Origin: an uncultured Clostridia bacterium
GTDB taxonomy: Bacteria; Bacillota; Clostridia; Oscillospirales; Acutalibacteraceae
Assembly (NCBI GenBank): GCA_947626485.1
Contig: CANQSG010000119.1
Location: 1 to 6,046 of the forward strand
Direction of reading: 5' to 3'
Length of the DNA stretch: 6,046 nucleotides
Made by a program: the position numbers and the translations under genes. This document shows, in pieces, positions 1-5,257 of the stretch. Position 1 is the stretch's first letter; every line of letters starts with the position of its first letter. The notes below the pieces were generated by a model. The model was given only the letters and a program-made list of their open reading frames with translations. It was not told the DNA's origin and searched no databases.

Positions 1-593
1 GGGTTCTTCTCGGCGAGGGCCGTCTCGAGCTTCTCGCGGAAGACCTTCTCGTCGAGGAGGTCCTGCACGCGAAGGCCGATGCGCGTGGCCTTGTCCGCGT
101 AGCACGGGCCCACGCCTCGCCGCGTAGTGCCGATGAGGTTTTTGCCGGCGGGCAGGTCGCAGCCCGTCTTGCCCCCGACCGAGGAATCGACCTGCGAGAG
201 CAGCGAGGTCGGCACCTGCAAAAAGCGAATGCCCCGCAGGTAGATCGAAGAGGCGAAGGCCGCCATGTCCCCCGTGACGCCGCCGCCCAGCGCGACGACG
301 AGGTCGGCGCGGGTCAGCCCGGCGCGGCACATGGCCTCGAGCATCGAGGTGACGGTCGAGAGCTGCTTGTTCACCTCTCCCGCGGGAAAGGTGTGCAGCG
401 CGGCGCGAAAGCCCGCCGACGTCAGGGAGCCGAGCACCCGGTTGGCGTAGAGCGGCGCGACATGGCTGTCGCTGATGACAAGGGCGTTGCGACCCGCACA
501 GGCTCCCCGCGCCGCGTCCCCGCAGCGGTCGAGCAGGCCGCGGCCGATTTGAATTCGATATTCCGGTTCACAATGCACCCGGATCTCGATCAT
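1..593 (-). CDS. aroB: 3-dehydroquinate synthase (N-terminal part) joined in frame to a piece of adenylosuccinate synthetase; partial at window edge
   Basis: The ATG at 593 follows a good ribosome binding site (GGGAGGAG, about 8 nt upstream) and the frame stays open for 197 codons to the window edge. Residues 1-155 are 3-dehydroquinate synthase, which converts DAHP to 3-dehydroquinate in shikimate step 2. They include the NAD-binding GGGVTGD (103-109), PTSLLSQVDSSVGGK (128-142) and Lys151 in PAGKNLIG. AroB should then continue with a segment like AFYQP and later supply zinc ligands. Instead residues 154-197 read IGTTRRGVGPCYADK, then RIGLRVQDLLD and FREKL, which is the IMP-binding region of PurA (the Thr and Arg corresponding to Thr129 and Arg143 in E. 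coli are present). No frameshift is seen. The AroB metal site is absent, so this product should not be a working dehydroquinate synthase. The gene follows aroF by 37 bp and is likely co-transcribed. Both identities are clear by eye; the junction may be an assembly error. Confidence 0.9.
   Translation of the reverse strand, partial: MIEIRVHCEPEYRIQIGRGLLDRCGDAARGACAGRNALVISDSHVAPLYANRVLGSLTSAGFRAALHTFPAGEVNKQLSTVTSMLEAMCRAGLTRADLVVALGGGVTGDMAAFASSIYLRGIRFLQVPTSLLSQVDSSVGGKTGCDLPAGKNLIGTTRRGVGPCYADKATRIGLRVQDLLDEKVFREKLETALAEKN
3..134 (-). other. purA: purA-derived segment (adenylosuccinate synthetase) inside the aroB frame
   Basis: Read on the minus strand in the aroB frame, this stretch encodes about 44 residues typical of the central part of PurA: GTT-RRGVGP, CYADK-ATRIGLRV, DLLD and VFREKL. 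In PurA enzymes this loop contacts IMP in GTP-dependent adenylosuccinate synthesis. PurA residues N-terminal to it (the GDEGKGK start and so on) are absent, replaced by AroB. The only residues common to both families at the join are Ile-Gly (codons ATC GGC, 129-134). Confidence 0.88.
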
Positions 594-630
594 GACAATT
601 CTCCTCCCGGATTGCGGCAGTGTGCCGCGG

Positions 631-1638
631 TCAGCCGCGCACGGCGCGGTGCAGGGTAAACAGCTTGCGCGCGAGCGCGTCGAAACGGGCGGGCGTGATG
701 GACTGGGCGCCGTCCGACCGGGCGTGCTGCGGGTCGTTGTGGACTTCGATGATCAGCCCGTCGGCGCCGGCGGCGAGCGCCGCCATTGAGAGCGGCTCGA
801 CCATCCAGGCGATGCCCGAGGCGTGGGACGGGTCGACGATGACCGGCAGATGCGAGAGCTTCTTGAAAACCGGAATGGCGGAAATATCGAGGGTGTTGCG
901 GGTGTAGGTCTCAAAAGTGCGAATGCCCCGCTCGCAGAGGATGACCTTTTCGTTGCCGCTGCTCATGATGTACTCGGCGCTCATCAGGGTCTCCTCGATC
1001 GTGTTGGCGAGGCCGCGCTTGAGCAAAATCGGCTTGTCGAGCTTGCCGACCTCCTTGAGCAGTTCGAAATTCTGCATATTCCGGGCGCCGATCTGGATCA
1101 CGTCGACGTCGCGGAAGAGGTCGATATGCGAGACGCTCATGATCTCGGTGACGATGGGCAGGCCGGTGGCGCGCTTGGCCTCGAGCAGCAGCCGCAGCCC
1201 CTCCTCGCGCAGCCCCTGAAAGGCGTAGGGGCTGGTGCGGGGCTTGAAGGCGCCGCCGCGCAGGAAGGTCGCGCCGCTGGCCTTGACCCGCCGGGCGATC
1301 TCGACGATCTGTTCCTCGCTCTCGACCGAGCAGGGGCCGGCGATGAGCTGCAGCGAGCCGTCGCCGATCTTCGCGTCGCCCACCGGGATGACGGTGTCGT
1401 TGGGGTGAAAGGCGCGGTTGGCCTTTTTATAGGGCTCCTGCACGCGTTTGACGCTCTCGACGATCTCGTTCGCCTCGACCGATTCGATGTCGATGGTGTG
1501 GGTGTCGCCGAGCAGACCGAGCACCGTCGACTGGGTGCCGCGCCAGACGTTGACCTGCACCTGATATTGCGACGAGAGCCGGTCGGAAAATTCCCGCAGC
1601 TGCTCGGGCGTCGTGCCGTTTTTCAGTACGATGATCAT
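631..1638 (-). CDS. aroF: 3-deoxy-7-phosphoheptulonate (DAHP) synthase, type I-beta with N-terminal regulatory domain
   Basis: A 335-residue complete protein that condenses phosphoenolpyruvate and erythrose-4-phosphate into DAHP, the first committed step to chorismate. Residues 1 to about 70 form the small ferredoxin-like (ACT-like) domain found in the Thermotoga maritima type, where it mediates feedback inhibition by aromatic amino acids. The catalytic barrel follows, with GPCSVES (101-107), RGGAFKPRTSPYAFQG (127-142), ERGIRTFE (236-243) and DPSHASG (269-275). Metal ligands expected for the family are visible as Cys103, His272, Glu298 and Asp309. Length matches the family. The ATG at 1638 is preceded by a purine-rich GGAGAAGGGGAGAAG ribosome binding region. 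It lies 124 bp after aroE-aroK and 37 bp before aroB, so it belongs to an aromatic biosynthesis operon. The usual gene name varies between genomes (aroF or aroG). Confidence 0.96.
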   Translation of the reverse strand: MIIVLKNGTTPEQLREFSDRLSSQYQVQVNVWRGTQSTVLGLLGDTHTIDIESVEANEIVESVKRVQEPYKKANRAFHPNDTVIPVGDAKIGDGSLQLIAGPCSVESEEQIVEIARRVKASGATFLRGGAFKPRTSPYAFQGLREEGLRLLLEAKRATGLPIVTEIMSVSHIDLFRDVDVIQIGARNMQNFELLKEVGKLDKPILLKRGLANTIEETLMSAEYIMSSGNEKVILCERGIRTFETYTRNTLDISAIPVFKKLSHLPVIVDPSHASGIAWMVEPLSMAALAAGADGLIIEVHNDPQHARSDGAQSITPARFDALARKLFTLHRAVRG

Positions 1639-1697
1639 ATCTGCTTCTCCCCTTCTCCGGTGCTTTGCCGGACGGCGAATTTTTGCGTTATTTTATT

Positions 1698-1726
1698 ATT
1701 GTACTATATTCGCGCGCGAAAAACAA
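1698..1726 (-). promoter_or_regulatory. possible promoter upstream of aroF
   Basis: On the minus strand TTGTTT (1726-1721) is separated by 17 bp from TACAAT (1703-1698), inside an AT-rich patch that stands out from the GC-rich flanks. It would place a transcript start near 1691, about 50 nt before the aroF ATG. The -35 is a weak match. aroF may also be read from the aroE-aroK promoter, because I see no terminator between them. Confidence 0.45.
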
Positions 1727-1762
1727 GTCCGAACGCGGCGATTTTGCGCGATTTTGCGCATT

Positions 1763-3103
1763 TTATGCAAGGGCGCGGCAAATTTCGGCGACGGCTTCCT
1801 CCGCCGAGCCGTTGGCGTCGACCGTCAGATCGGCGGCTTCGGCGTAGCAGGCGCGGCGCTCGTTTAGCAGCGCGTTCACACGTGCGGCGCGATCGCTCCC
1901 CCGCAGCAGCGGGCGGGTGTCGTCGTCCGCCAGGCGGCGCAGCACCGTTTCCGCCGTCACGTCGAGCCAAACGACGGTGCCGCCGGTTTGCAGCAGCGCG
2001 CGGTTTTCGGGGCGCACCGGAATGCCGCCGCCGAGGGCGATGACCTGTCCGTCGGCTCGGCAGAGCTCGGCGAGGGTCTCGGTCTCGAGGGCGCGGAAGG
2101 CTGCCTCGGAATAGGCCGCGAAATAGTCCGAGACCGACATGCCCGCCTTCGCTTCGACGGCGGCGTCGGTATCGACGAAGCGGCGCCCCGTCCGCTCTGC
2201 CAGCAGGCGGCCGACCGTCGTTTTGCCGCTGCCCATAAAGCCGCAGAGAATGAGGTTGTCGCGCTTGCCGAAGAGGCGGGAGAGCTCCGCGGCGGCGGCC
2301 GCCGTGATCTCGGCGATCTGCGCCTCGGTGAATTCGGCGCCGCACCAATAGGTCTGCGCCTGCGCCGCCTGCCAGACGAGCATCGGCAGACCGCCGCCCG
2401 TCCGCTTGCCGAGCCGCGCCGCCGTGCGCAACAGAAGGGTCTCCTGCGGGTTATAGATCACGTCGAAAACGGTGTTGCAGCGGGCGATCTGCGCCTCTCT
2501 GACGGGGCAGGCGTCGGTCTTCGGGTACATGCCGACCGGCGTCGCGTTGAGCAGCAGGTCGAAGTCGGCGTCGACCTCTTTTGTCAGGCAAAGGGCGGGC
2601 GCGCGGCCGTAGACCGCGGCGAGCTCCTCGCAGAGCGCCGTCGCCTGGGATACGTCCTCGGCGCGGTAGGAAAGCGTCAGGTCGCAGCCGGCGCGCAGCA
2701 CCTCGTGCGCCATCGTGCGGGCGACGCCGCCGGTGCCGCAGAGCAGCACCCTGCCCGCGAGCGGGATGCCCGCCGTTTGCAGCGCCCGCAGGAAACCGAA
2801 GGCGTCGGTATTGTGGCCGATCAGCTTGCCGTTTTCGCAGCTGACCGTGTTGACCGACTGATACCGCGCGGCGACGGGGTCGAGGGCGTCGAGAAAGGGC
2901 AGAATGCGCTGCTTGTGGGGAATCGTGACGTTAAAGCCGGAAAGCTGCCGCAGCGACGGCATGGCGCGTTCAAGCGCGTCGGGCGAAATTTCCCGCACGC
3001 CGTAAGCGGCTCTTCGCCCTGTGACGGCGAAGAGCCGAGCTTGAATAAAGGGGGACATGGTGTGGCCGATCGGGTAGCCGATCACGCAGTAATTTTCGGG
3101 CAT
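1763..3103 (-). CDS. aroE: bifunctional shikimate dehydrogenase / shikimate kinase (AroE-AroK fusion)
   Basis: A single 446-residue frame carries two complete enzymes. Residues 1 to about 275 are NADP-dependent shikimate dehydrogenase (dehydroshikimate to shikimate): YPIGHTMSP (10-18, substrate serine), NVTIPHK (58-64, catalytic Lys64), NTD (98-100, catalytic Asp100), the GTGGVART nucleotide loop (123-130), NATPVGM (186-192) and Gln245. Residues about 282-446 are shikimate kinase (shikimate plus ATP to shikimate 3-phosphate): Walker A GFMGSGKTT (288-296), DTD (311-313), the FRALE arginine (Arg337), GGG (358-360), lid arginine Arg397 in DDDTRPLL, and the ERRACY motif. The linker is only a few residues. 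I chose the ATG at 3103, with GGAG about 11 nt upstream, because AroE family homology begins there. The frame can be extended to a TTG at 3157, but that codon overlaps the acpP -35 element. There is no obvious terminator downstream, so it is probably co-transcribed with aroF. Confidence 0.95.
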   Translation of the reverse strand: MPENYCVIGYPIGHTMSPFIQARLFAVTGRRAAYGVREISPDALERAMPSLRQLSGFNVTIPHKQRILPFLDALDPVAARYQSVNTVSCENGKLIGHNTDAFGFLRALQTAGIPLAGRVLLCGTGGVARTMAHEVLRAGCDLTLSYRAEDVSQATALCEELAAVYGRAPALCLTKEVDADFDLLLNATPVGMYPKTDACPVREAQIARCNTVFDVIYNPQETLLLRTAARLGKRTGGGLPMLVWQAAQAQTYWCGAEFTEAQIAEITAAAAAELSRLFGKRDNLILCGFMGSGKTTVGRLLAERTGRRFVDTDAAVEAKAGMSVSDYFAAYSEAAFRALETETLAELCRADGQVIALGGGIPVRPENRALLQTGGTVVWLDVTAETVLRRLADDDTRPLLRGSDRAARVNALLNERRACYAEAADLTVDANGSAEEAVAEICRALA

Positions 3104-3150
3104 TTTTGCTTCATCTCCAAACAGAATCGGGCGGGTTTTGAAAAAAACAG

Positions 3151-3179
3151 TTGACAAACTGCCTGCGGGAACATATTAT
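3151..3179 (+). promoter_or_regulatory. acpP promoter
   Basis: TTGACA (3151-3156), a 17 bp spacer and TATTAT (3174-3179) give a strong sigma-A type promoter. Transcription would start near 3186, leaving an untranslated leader of about 110 nt before acpP. The -35 sits in a short inverted repeat, CAGTT-GACA-AACTG (3148-3161), which could be an operator, but this is only suggestive. Confidence 0.8.
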
Positions 3180-3220
3180 TTGATTAGCGGCATTTCGTCA
3201 AACAGCGAAATCCCAAGACT

Positions 3221-3250
3221 ACTATACCACATCAGCCACCGCGTTGACAA
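3221..3250 (-). promoter_or_regulatory. aroE-aroK promoter
   Basis: On the minus strand TTGTCA (3250-3245), an 18 bp spacer and TATAGT (3226-3221) are each one base from consensus. The start site would fall near 3214, giving a leader of about 110 nt before the ATG at 3103. It faces the acpP promoter, so the first tens of bases of the two transcripts overlap. Confidence 0.65.
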
Positions 3251-3296
3251 GAGTAAATCGGCGACGCGCGGCAAAACAAACAGGAGGTTCACACAA

Positions 3297-3527
3297 ATGG
3301 TATTCGAAAAAATCCGCGACATCCTCGCCCAGCAGCTCGATCTCGACCCCGAAACGGTCACGATGGAGACCGATATCGCCGAAGATCTCAGCGCCGACAG
3401 CCTCGACGTCGTCGAAATGCTGATGTCGATCGAAGACGAGTTCGACGTAGAGATCCCGGACGACGCCATCGACCAGCTGAAAACCGTCAGCGACGTGGTG
3501 GAGTACATCCAAGATCACACAAAATAA
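3297..3527 (+). CDS. acpP: acyl carrier protein
   Basis: A 76-residue acidic protein that carries growing acyl chains for type II fatty acid synthesis in the cytoplasm. The DSL motif is at residues 34-36 (LSADSLDVVEM); Ser35 is the 4'-phosphopantetheine attachment site. The family's four-helix pattern is visible (VFEKIRDILAQQL, DSLDVVEMLMSIEDEF, IPDDAIDQL, TVSDVVEYIQ). Length is typical. The start is fixed by AGGAGG (3282-3287) 9 nt before the ATG; the reading frame is open upstream to 3138, but those codons have no support. It stands alone between its own promoter and a strong terminator, divergent from aroE-aroK, and is not in a fatty acid gene cluster within this window. Which phosphopantetheinyl transferase and fatty acid enzymes it serves cannot be seen here. 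Confidence 0.97.
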   Translation: MVFEKIRDILAQQLDLDPETVTMETDIAEDLSADSLDVVEMLMSIEDEFDVEIPDDAIDQLKTVSDVVEYIQDHTK

Positions 3528-3534
3528 ATCGGAG

Positions 3535-3564
3535 AATAGGCGGCGCGGCCGCCTATTTTCTTAT
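3535..3564 (+). terminator. intrinsic terminator of acpP
   Basis: A perfect 10 bp stem (AATAGGCGGC at 3535-3544 with GCCGCCTATT at 3548-3557) closes a 3-nt loop and is followed by a T-rich run (TTTTCTT counting the stem end). It begins 8 nt after the acpP stop codon. Confidence 0.9.
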
Positions 3565-3581
3565 GGCGGATATGGGAAAAT

Positions 3582-3607
3582 AAAAAAACAGCACGGATAA
3601 GCTGTTT
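3582..3607 (-). terminator. possible minus-strand terminator hairpin
   Basis: AAACAGC (3586-3592) and GCTGTTT (3601-3607) form a 7 bp stem with an 8-nt loop. On the minus strand the stem is followed by a run of T residues (complement of 3582-3588), as in an intrinsic terminator. No minus-strand gene lies immediately upstream of it, so it may only block antisense transcription or be chance. Confidence 0.3.
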
Positions 3608-3624
3608 GACGAGGTGAACGAGGT

Positions 3625-3945
3625 ATGGCGGAGCTGTTGGAAATTATCATGCTTGTGTGCTTTGGATTTTCATGGCCGATGAATGTGATGAAATCCTACA
3701 AGTCGCGCACGACAAAGGGAAAGAGCCTGGCTTTTTTAATTTTGATTCTGGTCGGCTATATAGCCGGGATCGCGGCTAAATTTTTGAACCCGGTATATAT
3801 GGCGGCGTTTGCGGAAAAGTGGTATGTCCTGTTTTTCTATTTTCTGAATTTCGGAATGGTTACGGCGGATTTGCTTTTCTACATACGCAATTATCGATGG
3901 GAAAGAAAGGAAATGACGAAACATGAGAGTGCTGGCGATCGGTAA
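3625..3945 (+). CDS. small three-helix membrane protein, SemiSWEET / PQ-loop-like
   Basis: A 106-residue protein with three predicted membrane segments (about 4-22, 34-54 and 66-87) and a charged C-terminal tail. After the first segment the pattern W-P-M-N-V-M-K-S-Y-K-S-R-T-T-K-G-K-S-L (17-35) resembles the SemiSWEET/PQ-loop signature (P-Q followed by a K/R-rich turn, then T-x-G-x-S). The canonical glutamine is replaced by methionine. SemiSWEETs are single triple-helix bundles that dimerise to pass sugars; whether this protein transports a sugar or anything else is unknown. The ATG at 3625 has GAGGTGA 7 nt upstream. Its end overlaps the next gene by 23 nt, so the two are translationally linked. 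Base composition is clearly lower in GC than the flanks (27 of 60 counted at 3721-3780). Family assignment is by pattern only. Confidence 0.75.
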   Translation: MAELLEIIMLVCFGFSWPMNVMKSYKSRTTKGKSLAFLILILVGYIAGIAAKFLNPVYMAAFAEKWYVLFFYFLNFGMVTADLLFYIRNYRWERKEMTKHESAGDR

Positions 3946-4648
3946 CAGCTTTTCGGAGGACGCGACGCGCTATCTGCATCAGATCGCAGAGGCTGACGGA
4001 GAAAACTGGAAGGTTGTAAATTTGTATATCGGCGGTTGTTCGCTTCGGGGGCATTATCTCAATGCCCTTGAGAATAAAAAAAGTTACGTCATTGAATTTA
4101 ACGGGGCGTCAACCGGTTTTTTCGCGTCCATCAAAGAAGGTTTGATCAGCGATCATTGGGATATTGTCACCCTCCAGCAGGTTAGTCACGAAGCCCCGGA
4201 TTACGCGACTTATCAGCCGTATCTCAACTATCTTGCGGAATATGTGAGAAAATACGCGCCGAAGTCCGAATTGTATCTTCACCAGACATGGGCGTATGAG
4301 CAGGGCAGCAAGCGCCTATGCGAGGAGTTGAAATACGGCAATTACAGAGAAATGCTTTCAGAGATTGTCACAGCCTATCAAAAGGCAAAAGAGGAAATCC
4401 GAGCCGACGGTATCCTACCGTCGGGGGAGCTGTTTGACAAACTGCTGCAAAGCGGTATCGAAAAGGTGCATCGGGATACTTTTCACGCTTCTTTGGGAGC
4501 GGGGCGCTACGCCTTGGGGCTTCTGTGGTACGCTGTGCTGTCGAAAAACGATGTAAAAAAGAATGGCTTTTCGGATTTCGACGAAACGATTTCCGAATCC
4601 GAATTAGGAATCATCAAGAACGCAGTCGATGCGTTGTTGAAAAAATAG
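3923..4648 (+). CDS. DUF4886-like SGNH-fold hydrolase
   Basis: A 241-residue soluble protein with no signal peptide. The N-terminus MRVLAIGNSFSEDA places a candidate catalytic Ser9 in the GNSF block typical of DUF4886 proteins, related to GDSL/SGNH esterases. Further blocks are IGGCSL (36-41, oxyanion-type glycine), VTLQQVSHE (82-90) and, near the C-terminus, DTFHAS (185-190), whose Asp185 and His188 would complete a Ser-Asp-His triad. The substrate is unknown; relatives are presumed to act on esters, often sugar-linked. The ATG at 3923 lies inside the preceding gene, with AAAGGAAA upstream, so it is probably co-expressed with the membrane protein. Pairing a sugar-transporter-like protein with an esterase suggests carbohydrate use, but this is inference. 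GC is about 45% in a sampled line (27 of 60 at 4081-4140). Confidence 0.85.
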   Translation: MRVLAIGNSFSEDATRYLHQIAEADGENWKVVNLYIGGCSLRGHYLNALENKKSYVIEFNGASTGFFASIKEGLISDHWDIVTLQQVSHEAPDYATYQPYLNYLAEYVRKYAPKSELYLHQTWAYEQGSKRLCEELKYGNYREMLSEIVTAYQKAKEEIRADGILPSGELFDKLLQSGIEKVHRDTFHASLGAGRYALGLLWYAVLSKNDVKKNGFSDFDETISESELGIIKNAVDALLKK

Positions 4649-4665
4649 CATTTTTATGAAATTCC

Positions 4666-4700
4666 AAAGCCCCGAACCTCGCTTGAGATTCGGGGCTTTT
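4666..4700 (+). terminator. hairpin after the DUF4886 gene, likely terminator
   Basis: AAAGCCCCGAA (4666-4676) pairs perfectly with TTCGGGGCTTT (4689-4699). The loop itself can form CTC-GCTT-GAG. It begins 17 nt past the stop codon. The T tail is short (the stem ends in TTTT), so termination may be partial. Confidence 0.7.
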
Positions 4701-4710
4701 GGACAGACTG

Positions 4711-4729
4711 TGCGGCGCTTTTCGCCGCA
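4711..4729. other. short perfect hairpin in the convergent intergenic region
   Basis: TGCGGCG (4711-4717) and CGCCGCA (4723-4729) form a 7 bp stem with a 5-nt loop, CTTTT. It has no downstream T tract on either strand. It lies between two stronger hairpins. Confidence 0.5.
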
Positions 4730-4749
4730 AAAAATTTTGCGTGTTTATC

Positions 4750-4790
4750 GACCGAACCGTTTTTTGGACGGCTCGGTCGGTTTGTTTTTT
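4750..4790 (+). terminator. second intrinsic terminator after the SemiSWEET-hydrolase pair
   Basis: GACCGAACCG (4750-4759) pairs with CGGCTCGGTC (4769-4778) with one A-C mismatch, followed by GGTTTGTTTTTT. It backs up the hairpin at 4666 and ends 10 nt before the stop codon of the convergent small gene. Confidence 0.75.
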
Positions 4791-4800
4791 CGGCTGCGAA

Positions 4801-5004
4801 TCAGCCGGCGTAGGGGCGGCGGGCGGCGGGGCGGGGCGCGCGGCTTGCCCGTTTGCCGCGGACGACGCGCAGGCGACGGCGGCGCAGGGCGGCGGCAAGG
4901 CGCTCCTCAAAGGCGACGAGGCGATCCTCGTGCAGCACCGCGAAAATCAGGCCGAGGACGGCGCAAAGCTCCAGCACGGATTGCAGAATCATAGGTGTAG
5001 ACAT
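4801..5004 (-). CDS. small membrane protein with a LexA-type box upstream (function unknown)
   Basis: A 67-residue protein. Residues about 5-24 (MILQSVLELCAVLGLIFAVL) form one predicted membrane helix. An amphipathic stretch HEDRLVAFEERLAAAL (25-40) follows, then a very basic arginine-rich tail. The ATG at 5004 has AGGAG 9 nt upstream and a TTGACA promoter ending about 40 nt upstream, so this is very likely a real gene despite its size. I recognise no family with certainty; short clostridial proteins with a membrane helix followed by an (A/V)FEERL-like helix seem familiar, but I cannot name them. A LexA-like palindrome at 5021-5034 lies between promoter and ribosome binding site, so induction by DNA damage is plausible. 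Known SOS-induced small membrane proteins include the cell division inhibitors SidA and YneA; there is no LysM domain here, so it is not YneA itself. Confidence 0.72.
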   Translation of the reverse strand: MSTPMILQSVLELCAVLGLIFAVLHEDRLVAFEERLAAALRRRRLRVVRGKRASRAPRPAARRPYAG

Positions 5005-5020
5005 CGCATTTTTCTCCTGT

Positions 5021-5034
5021 CGAACATTTGTTCT
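5021..5034. promoter_or_regulatory. LexA (SOS) operator candidate
   Basis: CGAACATTTGTTCT on the plus strand. Read on the minus strand the 12-base core GAACAAATGTTC fits the Bacillus LexA consensus core GAACRNRYGTTY at every position; only the two outermost bases deviate from the full 14-base consensus. It begins at about +2 of the predicted transcript of the small membrane protein gene, where bound LexA would block initiation. Confidence 0.68.
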
Positions 5035-5042
5035 TTTTCTTT

Positions 5043-5071
5043 AGTTTACCACGGAACGCGCGGTTTGTCAA
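5043..5071 (-). promoter_or_regulatory. promoter of the small membrane protein gene
   Basis: On the minus strand a perfect TTGACA (5071-5066), a 17 bp spacer and TAAACT (5048-5043, four of six). The predicted start is near 5036, directly against the LexA-like box. Confidence 0.75.
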
Positions 5072-5223
5072 GCCTTTTTTGAAATTTTTCGCGAGGTTCG
5101 GGCTCGCCTTCCCGCCTGTTCCGGATTCATTATATCGCCTTCGCTGTCCGAAAATCCGGACTGCGACAAAATAGGCCGGAAAAATTTGTCTTTCGCCCCG
5201 CCTCGACTTCTTCGCGCGAGCTC

Positions 5224-5252
5224 TTGACAAACCGGCGCGAAGAAGGTATAAT
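5224..5252 (+). promoter_or_regulatory. perfect consensus promoter for the structured RNA / speD leader
   Basis: TTGACA (5224-5229), a 17 bp spacer and TATAAT (5247-5252), with no mismatch to the housekeeping sigma consensus. The predicted start is at 5258-5260, exactly where the closing helix of the RNA begins. Confidence 0.93.
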
Positions 5253-5257
5253 GTATC

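Noticed and set aside
823..2043. Long plus-strand open frame opposite aroF and aroE-aroK (also 1988-3154)
   Set aside because: Biased composition of GC-rich antisense frames; the minus strand carries clear enzymes with all motifs.
1704..2348. Minus-strand open frame overlapping the shikimate kinase domain
   Set aside because: Arginine-rich, low-complexity translation in a shifted frame of aroK; no family resemblance.
3104..3157. TTG start giving an 18-residue N-terminal extension on AroE-AroK
   Set aside because: The extension has no family similarity, the codon overlaps the acpP -35 element, and the ATG at 3103 has its own ribosome binding site and matches the usual AroE start.
3244..3272. 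Second plus-strand promoter using TTGACA at 3244
   Set aside because: No -10 element at suitable spacing (GC-only sequence at 3267-3272); the bases belong to the minus-strand -35.
3138..3296. N-terminal extension of acyl carrier protein
   Set aside because: The 53 upstream codons cover both promoters and have no ACP similarity; AGGAGG fixes the ATG at 3297.
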